Assembly: GCF_001894765.1 (NCBI RefSeq)
Contig: NZ_BCWV01000006.1
Coordinates: forward strand, 218,630-282,629
DNA: 64,000 nt
Source: Rhodococcoides corynebacterioides NBRC 14404
GTDB lineage: Bacteria; Actinomycetota; Actinomycetes; Mycobacteriales; Mycobacteriaceae
Reading direction: 5' to 3'
Below the pieces are notes generated by a model. That model did not search any database. It saw only the letters and a program-made list of their open reading frames with translations, and was not told where the DNA came from. The first letter of the stretch is position 1; the number at the start of each line of letters is the position of its first letter. The position numbers were made by a program, and so were the translations under genes. This document shows positions 26,236-37,286 of the stretch, piece by piece.

Positions 26236-27600
26236 TCAGCCCAGAGCGACCAGCGCTACGGGATCCGACAGCATCGCGGCGACGTCGGCCAGGAACCGCG
26301 ACCCCTGCTCGCCGTCCACCAGTCGGTGGTCGAACGAGACGCTCAGCGTGGTGACCTGCCGCAGGGCGATCTCACCCTCGAACTCCCACGGCTGCCGCCG
26401 GATCGCGCCCATACACAGGATCGCCGCCTCACCCGGGTTGAGGATCGGAGTCCCGGCGTCGACGCCGAACACGCCGACGTTGGTGATCGTGATGGTGCCG
26501 TCCTCGAGGTCACGCGGACCCGTCTTTCCCTCCTTGGCGACGGCGGTCAGGTCGGCCAGGGCGATCGCGAGGTCGCGCAGGCTCATCCGGTCGGCGTCCT
26601 TGACGTTCGGCACCATCAGTCCGCGCGGGGTCGCGGCGGCGATGCCGAGGTTCACGTAGTGCTTGGTGACGATCTCCCGGGTCTCCTCGTCCCAGGCGGA
26701 ATTCAGCGACGGGTTCCGGCGGACCGCCGCGAGCACGGCCTTCGCGACCAGGACCAGGGGTGTCATGCGCACGCCGGCGAGGTGATCGGACTCGCGCAGC
26801 CGGTCGAGCAGGTCCATCGTCGGCGTGACGTCGACGGTGACGAACTCGGTCACGTGCGGCGCGGTGAACGCGCTGCGGACCATGGCGTCCGCGGTGTGCT
26901 TCCGCACCCCCTTGATCGGCGTTCGGGTCTCCCGCGCCGGGGCGTCGAGCGGCACGTCGTCGGTCGATCGAGCGGTGCGGTCGAGATACGCCGTCACGTC
27001 CTCGCGGGTCACCTCACCGTGCGGACCGGTCGGCGGCACGTCCGCCAGATCGATTCCCTCCTGCCGCGCGAGGAAGCGCACCGGCGGCGCTGCGAGCGGT
27101 CGAGACGAGTCCGTTGACGGTGCGGGCGCTGCGCTCGATGCGGCGTTCGCCGCGGACTCCGTCCCAGGTCGGGCGCCGCGTCGGCCGGCCGTCTCCCCCG
27201 TGACGCCGTAGCCGACGAGCACCGGCACACGGCCGTCCCCGGAAGCCTCGTGTCCGTTCACGGCAGGGGGTGCCGTCGGACTGTCGGCCGGCGCCTCGTC
27301 CCGGACGGTGGTCGGGGCCTCGACCGACGGGACGGTGGCGGTCGGCTCCGAGTCGTCCGGCCCGTCGCCGATGTCGATGATCGGTGTGCCCACCTCGACG
27401 GTGTCCCCGGCATCGACGTGCAGGGCCAGCACGACGCCCGCGTACGGCGACGGCAGTTCCACGGAGGCCTTGGCCGTCTCGACCTCGGCGATGACCTGGT
27501 TGAGTTCGACGGTGTCGCCCGGAGTCACCGACCAGCTGATGAGTTCTGCTTCGGTGAGGCCTTCGCCCAGATCGGGAAGGAGAAAGCTGCGGGCGCCCAT
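26236..27600 (-). CDS. 2-oxoacid dehydrogenase E2 acyltransferase (lipoyl-PSBD-catalytic)
   Basis: A 454-residue E2 subunit. The N-terminal lipoyl domain has EVETAKASVELP with Lys44 as the lipoylation site; an Ala/Pro/Ser-rich linker follows, then a peripheral subunit-binding domain (VRFLARQEGIDLADVPPTG) and the catalytic domain ending with SFDHRLVDGEQG, with the active-site His and Asp. It transfers acyl groups to CoA in the pyruvate or branched-chain 2-oxoacid complex. Sequence features resemble actinobacterial BkdC, but no E1 genes are next to it, so the complex it serves is uncertain. It is convergent with the SPL-like gene. Confidence 0.85.
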   Translation of the reverse strand: MGARSFLLPDLGEGLTEAELISWSVTPGDTVELNQVIAEVETAKASVELPSPYAGVVLALHVDAGDTVEVGTPIIDIGDGPDDSEPTATVPSVEAPTTVRDEAPADSPTAPPAVNGHEASGDGRVPVLVGYGVTGETAGRRGARPGTESAANAASSAAPAPSTDSSRPLAAPPVRFLARQEGIDLADVPPTGPHGEVTREDVTAYLDRTARSTDDVPLDAPARETRTPIKGVRKHTADAMVRSAFTAPHVTEFVTVDVTPTMDLLDRLRESDHLAGVRMTPLVLVAKAVLAAVRRNPSLNSAWDEETREIVTKHYVNLGIAAATPRGLMVPNVKDADRMSLRDLAIALADLTAVAKEGKTGPRDLEDGTITITNVGVFGVDAGTPILNPGEAAILCMGAIRRQPWEFEGEIALRQVTTLSVSFDHRLVDGEQGSRFLADVAAMLSDPVALVALG

Positions 27601-27824
27601 GGTCGGGTCCTCTCGTCGTCGTCGCACCCGGAGAGATCGTCCCCGGTGTGATCCACACAACTCAAACAAGACAAAGCAGTCCGCGCAACACATGACCGCG
27701 GGATTGCGCACGGTGACCATCGAGTCGCGCAGTCGTTGGTGTAAGACGTACCGTCTGCGTCACGCGGTCGCGAGATCGGGCGGTCCCGTCGACCCGTCCA
27801 CCGTGTCCCGGTCCGGAGGTGCCC

Positions 27825-28436
27825 GTGCCGTTCGATCCCCGCCGAGAGCTTGCCGGCTACACCGCGCGACGCGGCCGCATCGATCTCCTCGACCTGCCCG
27901 CACGTCGCTACCTCGCCGTCGACGGATCGGGCGACCCGAACACGTCGTCGTCCTACGCCGACGCCCTGGCGTCGCTCTATCCCGTCACGTACGGGCTGAA
28001 GTTTCTGTCGTCCCGAGAACTGCAGCGCGAGTACCGCGTACCACCGCTCGAAGCACTGTGGTGGGCCGACGACCTGGAGGCGTTCACCTCGGGCCGGAAC
28101 AAGAACAGGTGGCACTGGACGGTGCTCACCGTCGTCCCCGAGTGGATCACCGCCGAGCACCTCGACACCGTGCTCGGCCGGGTCCGGGACCGCGCCGGGG
28201 GCCCGCCGCCACGCCCCGTCGAGCTGCGCACGATCGACGAAGGCACGGTCGTGCAGAGCCTCCATGTCGGACCGTACGACGCCGAGGGCCCGGTCATCGC
28301 GGCGATGCACGACGACGCGACGGCCCGCGGCCGGTCGCTCACCGGCCGCCACCACGAGATCTACCTGAACGACGCCCGTCGTACCGCGCCCGAGCGCCTG
28401 CGGACGATCCTGCGCCAACCGGTCACCGGGAGCTGA
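27825..28436 (+). CDS. GyrI-like small-molecule-binding protein
   Basis: A 203-residue protein. The segment RRYLAVDGSGDPNTSSSY and the later VQSLHVGPYDAEGP belong to the GyrI-like (SOUL/GyrI, COG4832) family, stand-alone ligand-binding domains related to those of MerR- and AraC-type regulators. It has no DNA-binding domain, so it may bind or hydrolyse small hydrophobic compounds. The second GTG (27825) is chosen: GGAGG lies 5 bases upstream, while the GTG at 27819 overlaps that site. It is convergent with lpdA with only a 5-bp gap. Confidence 0.78.
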   Translation: MPFDPRRELAGYTARRGRIDLLDLPARRYLAVDGSGDPNTSSSYADALASLYPVTYGLKFLSSRELQREYRVPPLEALWWADDLEAFTSGRNKNRWHWTVLTVVPEWITAEHLDTVLGRVRDRAGGPPPRPVELRTIDEGTVVQSLHVGPYDAEGPVIAAMHDDATARGRSLTGRHHEIYLNDARRTAPERLRTILRQPVTGS

Positions 28437-28441
28437 CGACC

Positions 28442-29845
28442 TCAGTCAAGATCGTCGTGGCTGATGAGCTGGCGTGCAGCCTCCGTGATGGACCCGGTGA
28501 GCGACGGGTAGACCGAGAAGGTCTGAGCGAGATCGCGGACGGTGAGGTTGTTCTGCACGGCGATCGCGATGGGCAGGATCAGCTCCGACGCCGTCGGGGC
28601 GACCACGACGCCGCCGATCACCACGCCGGTGGCCGGGCGGCAGAAGATCTTGACGAAACCGCGCCGCAGGCCGGACATCTTGGCGCGCGGGTTGGTGTTG
28701 AGCGGCAGCATCACCGTGCGGGCCGGCACCTCGCCGTTGTCGATGGCCGATTGCCCGACGCCGACCGTGGCGATCTCGGGGCGGGTGAAGACGGCCGAGG
28801 CGACGGTCTTGAGCTTGATCGGGCTGACGCCCTCACCGAGCGCGTGGTACATCGCGATCCGACCCTGCATCGCCGCGACGGAGGCGAGCGGCAGCAGGCC
28901 GGTGCAGTCACCGGCGGCGTAGATGCCGGGCACGCTGGTGCGCGAGACGCGGTCGACGCGGAGGTATCCGCCGCGGTCGAGTTCGAGCCCGACGTTCTCG
29001 AGGCCGAGATCCGCGGTGTTGGGCACGGAACCGACCGTCATGAGCGCATGCGATCCCTCCACCGTCTGCCCGTCGGAGAGGGTCACCACGATGCCGTCGT
29101 CGGTGCGCGTCACCGAGTCCGCGCGTGCCTGCTTGACCAGCGTGACACCACGCTCGGACAGCACGTCCTCGAGCACGAGTGCCGCGTCCGCGTCCTCGCC
29201 GGGGAGCACGCGGTCACGGCTCGACACGACGGTGACCTTGACGCCCATCTCGGTGTACGCCGAGACGAACTCCGCGCCGGTCACGCCGGATCCGACCACG
29301 ATCAGATGCGACGGGAGCTCCTGCAGGTCGTAGAGCTGGCGCCAGGTCAGGATGCGTTCGCCGTCCGGCTGCGCCCCCGGCAGCACCCGCGGGCTCGCGC
29401 CGGTGGCGACGAGCACCACCTCGGCGTCCATCCGCTCGGTCTGCCCCGTCGACAGGGCAGCCTCGACGGTGTGCGCGGCGAGTCCCGGCTGCGTGTCCAC
29501 CACCTTCGCCGTCCCGGACAGCACGCGCACTCCGACGGTCTGCAGTCGCGCCCGAATGTCCGAACTCTGCGCTTGCGCAAGGGATTTCACGCGGTTGTGA
29601 ATCTGCGGCAGGTCGACGACCGCCGACGACGGGTCGAGCTCGATACCGAGGTCCGTCGCGCGCCGCATGTCCGTCCGGATGCCGGTGGAGGCGATGAAGG
29701 TCTTGGAGGGGACGCAGTCCCACAGCACGCAAGCTCCACCGACCCCGTCGGAATCGACCAGGGTGACCGACCCGCCGTGTTGTGCGGCGACCAGAGCGGC
29801 CTCGTAGCCGGCCGGTCCGCCGCCGATGATCACGATGCGGGTCAT
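28442..29845 (-). CDS. lpdA: LpdA-type NAD(P)H quinone reductase (flavoprotein disulfide reductase family)
   Basis: A 467-residue protein with an FAD-binding motif at the N-terminus (VIIGGGPAGYEAAL), an NAD(P) motif VVGSGVTGAEF, and a C-terminal dimerisation domain. CxxxxC is present (Cys39 and Cys44 in ACVLWDCVPSKT), but the His-Pro dyad expected in true lipoamide dehydrogenases (HPTLSE) is replaced by YPSLTG. The M. tuberculosis orthologue Rv3303c was shown to be an NAD(P)H quinone reductase rather than a dihydrolipoamide dehydrogenase. The ATG at 29845 has GGAGG upstream; a frame 12 codons longer is unlikely. The neighbours match the mycobacterial order. Confidence 0.87.
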   Translation of the reverse strand: MTRIVIIGGGPAGYEAALVAAQHGGSVTLVDSDGVGGACVLWDCVPSKTFIASTGIRTDMRRATDLGIELDPSSAVVDLPQIHNRVKSLAQAQSSDIRARLQTVGVRVLSGTAKVVDTQPGLAAHTVEAALSTGQTERMDAEVVLVATGASPRVLPGAQPDGERILTWRQLYDLQELPSHLIVVGSGVTGAEFVSAYTEMGVKVTVVSSRDRVLPGEDADAALVLEDVLSERGVTLVKQARADSVTRTDDGIVVTLSDGQTVEGSHALMTVGSVPNTADLGLENVGLELDRGGYLRVDRVSRTSVPGIYAAGDCTGLLPLASVAAMQGRIAMYHALGEGVSPIKLKTVASAVFTRPEIATVGVGQSAIDNGEVPARTVMLPLNTNPRAKMSGLRRGFVKIFCRPATGVVIGGVVVAPTASELILPIAIAVQNNLTVRDLAQTFSVYPSLTGSITEAARQLISHDDLD

Positions 29846-29977
29846 GAAGCCTCCGTGGTGGATGTGCGGGAGAAGAAGCAAGCGTGAGGGTCACTCACAC
29901 CGTCCAACCTAATTCACCGCACCGACGGTCCGCTCCCCGACCCGAGCCCGCTGCGCGGACGGATTAGGCTGACCGCC

Positions 29978-30442
29978 GTGCCGATCTACGCCGCCTACGG
30001 TTCCAACATGCATCCCGAGCAGATGCTCGAGCGGTGCCCCCACTCGCCGGTGGCCGGAACCGGATGGTTGCAGGGCTGGCGCCTGACCTTCGGCGGCGGC
30101 GACATCGGCTGGGAAGGCGCGCTGGCCACGGTGGTCGAGGACCCCGACTCGCGCGTGTTCGTCGTCCTCTACGACGTGCCGCCGGAGGACGAGGACCGCC
30201 TGGACCGGTGGGAGGGGTCGGAGCTCGGCATCCATCGCAAGATTCGCCTTCGCGTGGACACCGACGACGGGCCGGTCCTGGCCTGGCTCTACGTTCTGGA
30301 CGCGTACGAGGGCGGCCTGCCCAGTGCGCGCTACCTCGGCGTGATGGCCGAAGCCGCCGAGATCGCCGGTGCCCCCGCCGAGTACGTGCGCGACCTGCGC
30401 ACTCGCAACTCTCGCAACGTGGGGCCGGGCACCGCGCCCTGA
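29978..30442 (+). CDS. Gamma-glutamylcyclotransferase (AIG2-like) family protein
   Basis: A 154-residue protein starting PIYAAYGSNMHPEQM, the YGSN substrate-binding motif of GGCT/AIG2 folds. YDVPPEDEDRLDRWEG contributes the expected acidic residue. GGCT enzymes release 5-oxoproline from gamma-glutamyl amines, though many bacterial members have unknown substrates. Its start is 132 bp from the divergent lpdA, as in M. tuberculosis (Rv3304 beside Rv3303c). Confidence 0.82.
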   Translation: MPIYAAYGSNMHPEQMLERCPHSPVAGTGWLQGWRLTFGGGDIGWEGALATVVEDPDSRVFVVLYDVPPEDEDRLDRWEGSELGIHRKIRLRVDTDDGPVLAWLYVLDAYEGGLPSARYLGVMAEAAEIAGAPAEYVRDLRTRNSRNVGPGTAP

Positions 30443-30446
30443 TCGT

Positions 30447-30465
30447 CCGTCCCGGCCGCGGACGG
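30447..30465. terminator. Candidate bidirectional hairpin between convergent genes
   Basis: A perfect 6-bp inverted repeat (30447-30452 and 30460-30465) with a 7-base loop fills the 24-bp gap between the GGCT gene and the convergent amidohydrolase. It is short and lacks a U-tract, so this is a modest call. Confidence 0.4.
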
Positions 30466-30466
30466 T

Positions 30467-31629
30467 TCAGGCGTGCTCGGGCCCGTCCAGTCCCAGCGCC
30501 AGTGCGGTCATGACCCGGACCCCGACGGCCAGCGCCCGCTCGTCGAGGTCGAACGTCGGTTGGTGGATGTCGAGCTGCGGACCGTGACCGGACCACACAC
30601 CCAGACGGGCCATCGCCCCCGGCACGTGCTCGAGGTACCAGGAGAAGTCCTCCCCGCCGCCCGACTGGGCCGTGTCCGCGAGCGCGTCGGGACCGATCGT
30701 GCGAATGGCCGCCTCGAATCGGCGCGTCGCGTGCTCGTCGTTGACGACGGGCGGCACGCCGCGGCGGTAGTCGACCTCGAACTTCACGCCGGTCGGGGCC
30801 AGGACCCCGGCCACGATCTCCTGCACCAGCGGCTCGAGCAGTTCCCAGGTCTGATGGTCCCCGGTGCGGACGGTGCCGGTGAGCATGCCCGTCTGCGGGA
30901 TCGCGTTCGGCGCCTGGCCCGCGACCACTGCACCCCACACCATGACGGTGCTGGTCCGCGGGTCCACCCGGCGGCTCAACAGTCCCGGCAGCGCCGTGAC
31001 GACCGACCCCAGCGCATAGACGAGGTCGGAGGTCAGATGCGGGCGGGAGGTGTGCCCACCGGCGGAGTGCAGTCGGAGTTCGACCGTGTCCGCGGCCGAG
31101 GTGATCGCCCCGACGCGGATGCCCACCTTGCCCACCTCGAGGCGGGGATCGCAGTGCAGGGCGTGGATCTGGGCGACGCCGTCGAGCACCCCGGCCGCCA
31201 CCAAATCCAGCGCGCCGCCGGGCATGACCTCCTCGGCGGGCTGGAAGATCAGCCGGACCCCGTGCGGAAGACTCGGCAGCGACGCGAGCACCACGCCCGT
31301 CGCCAGCAGGACGGTCGTGTGGGCGTCGTGACCGCAGGCATGGGACACCCCCGGCACCGTCGACGAGTACTCCGCGCCCGTGAACTCGGTGAGCGGCAGC
31401 GCGTCCATGTCCGCCCGCAGCGCGATCCGCGGGCCCGCGGGACCGATGTCGCACACCACGCCGGTGCCGCCCGGCATCACCGTCGGCGACAGGCCGACAG
31501 CGCGGAGCGTGTCGACGACCAGCGCGGTGGTCGCGAACTCCTGCCGCGCCAACTCCGGATGCGCGTGGATGCGACGACGCCACGCCACCAGATCCGCACC
31601 GTGTGCATCGATCCAGGCGTCGGCGGGGT

Positions 31630-31633
<4 letters not shown>
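30467..31633 (-). CDS. amiA: M20-family amidohydrolase
   Basis: A 388-residue M20 peptidase/amidohydrolase. Metal-binding residues appear in ADMDALPLTE and HACGHDAHTT, and the dimerisation domain lies in the middle (about 185-295). Relatives hydrolyse N-acyl amino acids or indole-3-acetyl conjugates. The start overlaps the stop of the upstream amidohydrolase gene (ATGA), so the two form a coupled pair like M. tuberculosis amiA1-amiB1. The physiological substrate is unknown. Confidence 0.87.
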
Positions 31634-32814
<1,181 letters not shown>

Positions 32815-32848
32815 GCCGGACAGTCTGTCACCGGTCGGCTGTCACCGG

Positions 32849-33550
32849 TCAGGAGCCGAACGAGAACGAGCTCTCACCCGTCTGCACCGACAGCGCGGCC
32901 AGCGTCCTGGTGTGAATGCTGTCCTTGATCGACGTCATGTTCGGGCCGTGCGTCGCGGTGCGCGCGGCGGCGATCTCGACCGCTCGGGCGACGACGGCGT
33001 CCTCGGCCGCGCTCTCCCCCACGATGTGGTGCGCGACCGCGTCGGCGGCGCCGTAGCGGCGGCCGGTGGTCATGGCCTCCACGGCCGTGGCGTTCGGCAG
33101 CCGTTCGAGCAGCAGCGTGGACATGCCCTCGGTGAACGGCATGCCGAGGTTGACCTCCGGCAGGCAGAAGAAGCCGCGGTCGGCCCGCATGACCGACGTG
33201 TCGTGGCACAGCGCGAGCATGGCCCCGGCACCGAAGGCGTGGCCGTTGATCGCGGCGACGGTGGCCATCGGGAACCGCAGCAGGCGCGTGTAGACCGTGT
33301 GCACGAGGTCGAGGTACTCCGGAATGCGGTCGGCGTGGGCGAAGAGATAGTCCGTGTCGAGCCCGTTGGAGTAGAACTTGCCCGCACCGACCGTCACCAG
33401 AGCGGCCGGCCCGTCCACCGCGTCGACCTCGTCGAGCAGGCCGTGGACCTGCTCGATCCAGTCCGGATGGAAGCGATTCTCCGGATTGACACCGTCGGCA
33501 TGGGCAAGGCTGAGGACGAAGACGTCCCCGTCGCGCTCGAGTGCAGGCAT
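32849..33550 (-). CDS. Enoyl-CoA hydratase/isomerase family protein
   Basis: A 233-residue crotonase-fold protein. The oxyanion-hole segments are KFYSNGLDTDYL and NGHAFGAGAMLAL. A catalytic Glu is visible in CLPEVNLGMPF, whereas the second Glu of true hydratases is not obvious, so isomerase or other crotonase activity is possible. It has no N-terminal targeting sequence and its length is slightly below the family average. It lies between amiB and deoD, where M. tuberculosis has no gene, so it is an insertion relative to that order. Confidence 0.8.
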   Translation of the reverse strand: MPALERDGDVFVLSLAHADGVNPENRFHPDWIEQVHGLLDEVDAVDGPAALVTVGAGKFYSNGLDTDYLFAHADRIPEYLDLVHTVYTRLLRFPMATVAAINGHAFGAGAMLALCHDTSVMRADRGFFCLPEVNLGMPFTEGMSTLLLERLPNATAVEAMTTGRRYGAADAVAHHIVGESAAEDAVVARAVEIAAARTATHGPNMTSIKDSIHTRTLAALSVQTGESSFSFGS

Positions 33551-33617
33551 GATCGGATGGTACTCACCGGTAACCCTCCACGGCGGCGCCGGTCGACAGC
33601 GAGAGGAGCGGTGATCG

Positions 33618-33773
33618 GTGCATCTCGCGGCCGTTCTGCAGACCGTCGTCATCGTCCTCCTCGTGGCGGCGTCGGCGATGTTGGTGTCGGTGGGCGCCTA
33701 CGGCTCCGGCGTGGTCCTCGGATCGGCGGCGTCGGTGTGGTTCTGGCGGCTCTACCGGACGTACGCGGATTGA
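33618..33773 (+). CDS. Small single-pass membrane protein (51 aa)
   Basis: A short GTG-initiated frame with AGGAG at 33604-33608. The product MHLAAVLQTVVIVLLVAASA continues with a Gly/Val-rich stretch and ends WFWRLYRTYAD. About 40 residues are hydrophobic, enough for one or two membrane spans, and the C-terminus is aromatic and basic. There is no family match. It ends 27 bp before deoD on the same strand. Too short to be certain; the good ribosome site and hydrophobic design support it. Confidence 0.5.
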   Translation: MHLAAVLQTVVIVLLVAASAMLVSVGAYGSGVVLGSAASVWFWRLYRTYAD

Positions 33774-33800
33774 CCGGGCGATCGCACTAGGGTCGGTCGG

Positions 33801-34625
33801 GTGAACACCCCCCACGCAGCCGCCGACCCGGAACTCGACCCCACCGCCGCCGCCGAGGCCGCCGCCGCAGCACTCGCGCGGATCACCGGCGTCGAGCGTC
33901 ATCCCGTCGCCGTCGTCCTGGGATCGGGATGGCAGCGGGCCGCCGAGCAGTTCGGCGACCCGGACCACGTCGTCCCCATGTCCGAGCTGCCCGGCTTCGC
34001 GGCGCCGCGCGCCCTGGGGCACAGCAACTCCATGTGGTCGGTCCGGGTCGGCGAGACCCCGGTGCTGATCCTGTTGGGCCGCACGCACGCCTACGAGGGA
34101 CATCACCTCGCGCGAGTGGTCCACCCGGTGCGGACGGCGGCCGCGGCGGGCGCGCGGACGGTCGTGCTGACCAACGCCGCCGGCGGCATCCGGGACGGCA
34201 TGGCCGTGGGCGACCCCGTCCTGATCTCGGACCACCTGAACCTGACGGGCCGCTCGCCGATGATCGGCGCGCAGTTCGTGAACCTCGTCGACGCCTACTC
34301 CGCCGAGTTGCGCGCGGTGGCCCGGTCCACCGACCCGACGCTCGCCGAGGGCGTCTACGCCGGACTGCCGGGCCCGCACTACGAGACGCCCGCCGAGATC
34401 CGCATGCTCCGTACCCTCGGCGCGGACCTGGTGGGGATGTCGACGGTCCACGAGACCATCGCCGCGCGGGCCGTGGGGGCGCGCGTGCTGGGTATCTCCC
34501 TGGTGACCAATCTGGCCGCGGGCATCACCGGCGAGCCGTTGGACGGCGAGGAGGTCATCGCCGCCGGCGCCGCGTCGGCCGTCCGGATGGGAACGCTGCT
34601 GCGCGACCTGGTTCCGCACCTGTGA
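33801..34625 (+). CDS. deoD: Purine nucleoside phosphorylase
   Basis: A 274-residue trimeric-type purine nucleoside phosphorylase. Typical blocks are VVLGSGW (phosphate site), [11 protein letters not shown] with the phosphate-binding His, TNAAGGI and [13 protein letters not shown]. It converts inosine or guanosine plus phosphate into base and ribose-1-phosphate. Overlapping GTGA with the following phosphomutase couples salvage of the sugar phosphate. The same pair occurs in M. tuberculosis (deoD-pmmB). Confidence 0.93.
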   Translation: MNTPHAAADPELDPTAAAEAAAAALARITGVERHPVAVVLGSGWQRAAEQFGDPDHVVPMSELPGFAAPRALGHSNSMWSVRVGETPVLILLGRTHAYEGHHLARVVHPVRTAAAAGARTVVLTNAAGGIRDGMAVGDPVLISDHLNLTGRSPMIGAQFVNLVDAYSAELRAVARSTDPTLAEGVYAGLPGPHYETPAEIRMLRTLGADLVGMSTVHETIAARAVGARVLGISLVTNLAAGITGEPLDGEEVIAAGAASAVRMGTLLRDLVPHL

Positions 34626-36229
34626 CCGCCTTCGACCGGGACCGTCTGGACCGCTGGCTCGCCGACGATCCCGATCCGGACGCGCGCGCCGAGCTGCTGG
34701 CGGCCTCCGACGACGACCTGGCCGATCGTTTCGCCGCCACCCTCGCCTTCGGCACGGCCGGCCTGCGCGGTCCGGTCCGAGCGGGCCCGAACGGCATGAA
34801 CGTCGCCGTCGTCGTCCGCGCGAGCGCCGGTGTCGCCGCCTACCTGTCGGCGCGGCACGCACCAGGGTCCGAGATCGTGGTCGGCCGCGACGCCCGTCAC
34901 GGCTCCGCCGCGTTCGCCACCGCCGCGGCAGAAGTGTTCGCCGCGAGGGGATTTCGCGTCACGCTGCTCCCCCACCCGCTGCCGACGCCGATCCTGGCGT
35001 TCACGACCCGCGCGCGCGGCGCCGTCGCGGGCGTGCAGATCACCGCGTCGCACAATCCGCCCGCCGACAACGGCTACAAGCTCTACCTCGACGGCGGAGC
35101 GCAGCTGGTCTCCCCCGCCGACCGCGAGATCGAGGCCCTCATCCGGTCGGCGGACGGGGCCGCCCGGATCCCCCGGACCGCCGTCGCCCCGACCACCGAC
35201 GACGTGGTCGGCCCGTATCTCGATCGCCTCCGGCACCGGGTTCCCCCGCGAGAGAGCCACTCCCGCATCAGGATCGCGTTGACTCCACTGCACGGTGTCG
35301 GCGGCGACCTCGCCGTCGAGGCGCTCCGCCGCGCCGGGTTCGACGACGTCGTCACCGTCGACGACCAGTTCGCCCCCGACCCCGACTTCCGGACGGTCGC
35401 GTTCCCGAACCCCGAGGAGGCAGGAGCCGCCGATCTCCTGCTCGCGCTGGCCGAGCGATCCGACGCGACCCTCGCCGTGGCCCTGGACCCGGATGCCGAT
35501 CGGTGCGCCGTCGGCGTGCGCGGGCCGGACGGGTGGCGGATGCTCAGCGGCGACGAGACGGGCGCCGTGCTCGCGGACCACATCCTGCGGTCCAGCGCAC
35601 CGGGCGCCCTGGTGGCGTCCACCATCGTCTCGTCCACGCTGCTGGGCCCGCTCGCGGCCGCCCGCGGCGCCCGCCACCGTCGGACGCTCACCGGGTTCAA
35701 GTGGCTCGTGCGCGCCGGCGACGGTCTGGTCTACGCGTACGAGGAAGCCATCGGCCACTGCGTCGACCCGGACGCGGTGCGAGACAAGGACGGGATCTCC
35801 GCCGCCGTTCTGCTCGCCCATGTCGCCGCCGAACTGGCCCGCGACGGGCGGACTCTGCTCGACGTCCTGGACGACCTCGACGTCGAGTTCGGGGCCCGTG
35901 TGGGCGCTCAGGTGTCCCGACGCGTCGAGGAGCTCGCCGAGATCACCGCCATGACCGGACGGCTGCGGTCGAACCCGCCGACCACCCTGGCGGGGTCCAC
36001 CGTCACGACGTCGGACCTGAACGACCGCACCGACGAACTGCGCACCGACGCACTGGAACTCGTCGGCGATCGCTTCCGCGTGATGGTGCGGCCGTCGGGA
36101 ACCGAACCGAAGCTCAAGGCCTACCTCGAGGTGATCGAACCCGTGGACGGCCGCGCGGACCTCGACTCGGCGCGGGCACGCGCGCGGGCCGTGCTCGCCG
36201 AGCTCGAGGAGTTCGCCCGGACGTTCTGA
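34622..36229 (+). CDS. pmmB: Phosphomannomutase/phosphoglucomutase-type alpha-D-phosphohexomutase
   Basis: A 535-residue phosphohexomutase. The catalytic phosphoserine loop is [13 protein letters not shown], the metal-binding loop is [11 protein letters not shown], and the phosphate-binding loop near the C-terminus is [10 protein letters not shown]. It isomerises hexose or pentose 1- and 6(5)-phosphates; next to deoD, phosphopentomutase activity (ribose-1-P to ribose-5-P) is a sensible inference. GTG at 34622 overlaps the deoD stop. It is convergent with upp, with a 3-bp gap. Confidence 0.9.
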   Translation: MTAFDRDRLDRWLADDPDPDARAELLAASDDDLADRFAATLAFGTAGLRGPVRAGPNGMNVAVVVRASAGVAAYLSARHAPGSEIVVGRDARHGSAAFATAAAEVFAARGFRVTLLPHPLPTPILAFTTRARGAVAGVQITASHNPPADNGYKLYLDGGAQLVSPADREIEALIRSADGAARIPRTAVAPTTDDVVGPYLDRLRHRVPPRESHSRIRIALTPLHGVGGDLAVEALRRAGFDDVVTVDDQFAPDPDFRTVAFPNPEEAGAADLLLALAERSDATLAVALDPDADRCAVGVRGPDGWRMLSGDETGAVLADHILRSSAPGALVASTIVSSTLLGPLAAARGARHRRTLTGFKWLVRAGDGLVYAYEEAIGHCVDPDAVRDKDGISAAVLLAHVAAELARDGRTLLDVLDDLDVEFGARVGAQVSRRVEELAEITAMTGRLRSNPPTTLAGSTVTTSDLNDRTDELRTDALELVGDRFRVMVRPSGTEPKLKAYLEVIEPVDGRADLDSARARARAVLAELEEFARTF

Positions 36230-36232
36230 CCG

Positions 36233-36856
36233 TCAGCGCGGTCCGAACTGCCGATCCCCTGCATCGCCCAGACCCGGCACGATGTAGGCGTTCTCGTTCA
36301 GGCCCTCGTCGACGGCGGCCGCGATCAGCCGGACGGGCAACCCCGCCGCGCCCAGCGTCTCGACGCCCTCCGGTGCCGCGACGACGCAGATCGCCGTGAC
36401 GTCGTCGGCACCGCGTTGGACGAGCAGTTCGATGGTGTGCACCATCGACCCGCCGGTGGCGAGCATGGGATCGAGGACGTAGACCGGGTATCCGGCCAGA
36501 TCGTCGGGCAGCGATTCCATGTACGGCGTGGGCTGGTGCGTCTTCTCGTCGCGGGCGATGCCGACGAATCCCACGCGCGACTGCGGAATGAGCGAGCTCG
36601 CCTTCTCCACCATGCCGAGTCCGGCGCGCAGAACCGGGACCAGCAGGGGCGGCGAGGCCAGGCGGTGGCCCGTGGTCGTCGCGACGGGGGTGTCGACGTC
36701 GAACGTCTCGAGCGGTGCGTCGCGCAACGCCTCGTACACCAACATCTGGGTGAGCTGTCGGAGCGCCGACCGGAAACCGGGGTTGTCGGTGGCACGGTCA
36801 CGCATCTGGGTCAACAGCGCGGACGCGAGGGGGTGGTCGAGGACGATCGTCTCCAT
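36233..36856 (-). CDS. upp: Uracil phosphoribosyltransferase
   Basis: A 207-residue UPRT, the standard length. Segments include [10 protein letters not shown] at the start, PVLRAGLGM, the PRPP-binding loop [10 protein letters not shown], and the uracil-binding C-terminus [12 protein letters not shown]. It makes UMP from uracil and PRPP. The ATG at 36856 matches orthologue starts; a GTG 6 codons upstream is possible. The upp gene beside deoD-pmmB groups nucleotide salvage genes. Confidence 0.95.
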   Translation of the reverse strand: METIVLDHPLASALLTQMRDRATDNPGFRSALRQLTQMLVYEALRDAPLETFDVDTPVATTTGHRLASPPLLVPVLRAGLGMVEKASSLIPQSRVGFVGIARDEKTHQPTPYMESLPDDLAGYPVYVLDPMLATGGSMVHTIELLVQRGADDVTAICVVAAPEGVETLGAAGLPVRLIAAAVDEGLNENAYIVPGLGDAGDRQFGPR

Positions 36857-36983
36857 ACCGGGGGTGGTGGTCACGCCGTCGACCCTAGAGGGGCGGAACC
36901 GGAACCGGGGGCGCGGCGTCCAAGACGACAGCGGCCCCTCCGTGCTCGGACGGTGCCGTGACCGCTCACGAGAGGACTCGCCC

Positions 36984-37286
36984 ATGATCACCCCCGCCGT
37001 TCACGTCGACCCGGAGCATCTGCTCACCCTGGCCGCCTCGCTGCACCGCACCGCCGCGGCGACGGCGGACGTCGCCGGCGCCGGGCGCGCGGCCGCCGTC
37101 GTGGGTCCGGCCCTGGGGCCGATCGGAGGCGCGTTCGCCGCCGTCTTCGGTACGGCCGTCGGTCGTCACTGCGGGTCGCTCGACGCCCTCGCCGAGGTGA
37201 TCGACACCGTCGGCGCGCGGGTCGGCTCGGCGGCGCACGCGTACACCGAGGGTGACGACGCCACGGCCGCGGACTTGCGCGGATGA
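36984..37286 (+). CDS. EspC/DUF2580-like type VII secretion substrate candidate
   Basis: A 100-residue Ala-rich helical protein. [20 protein letters not shown] starts the first helix and [16 protein letters not shown] forms a turn, consistent with the helical-hairpin EspC/DUF2580 family of ESX-associated proteins. The C-terminal tail contains YTEGD, which fits the YxxxD/E type VII secretion signal. No ESX machinery is in the window. It is translationally coupled (ATGA) to the NlpC/P60 gene, so the two may be exported as a pair (inference). Confidence 0.68.
   Translation: MITPAVHVDPEHLLTLAASLHRTAAATADVAGAGRAAAVVGPALGPIGGAFAAVFGTAVGRHCGSLDALAEVIDTVGARVGSAAHAYTEGDDATAADLRG

Noticed and set aside
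27740..27775. Operator-like inverted repeat AGACG-N3-CGTCT upstream of the GyrI-like gene
   Set aside because: Five-base arms are common in GC-rich sequence and no regulator gene is adjacent.
27308..29887. 859-codon plus-strand frame across E2 and lpdA
   Set aside because: It runs antisense to two well-supported genes and partly over GyrI in another frame; composition is that of a shadow.
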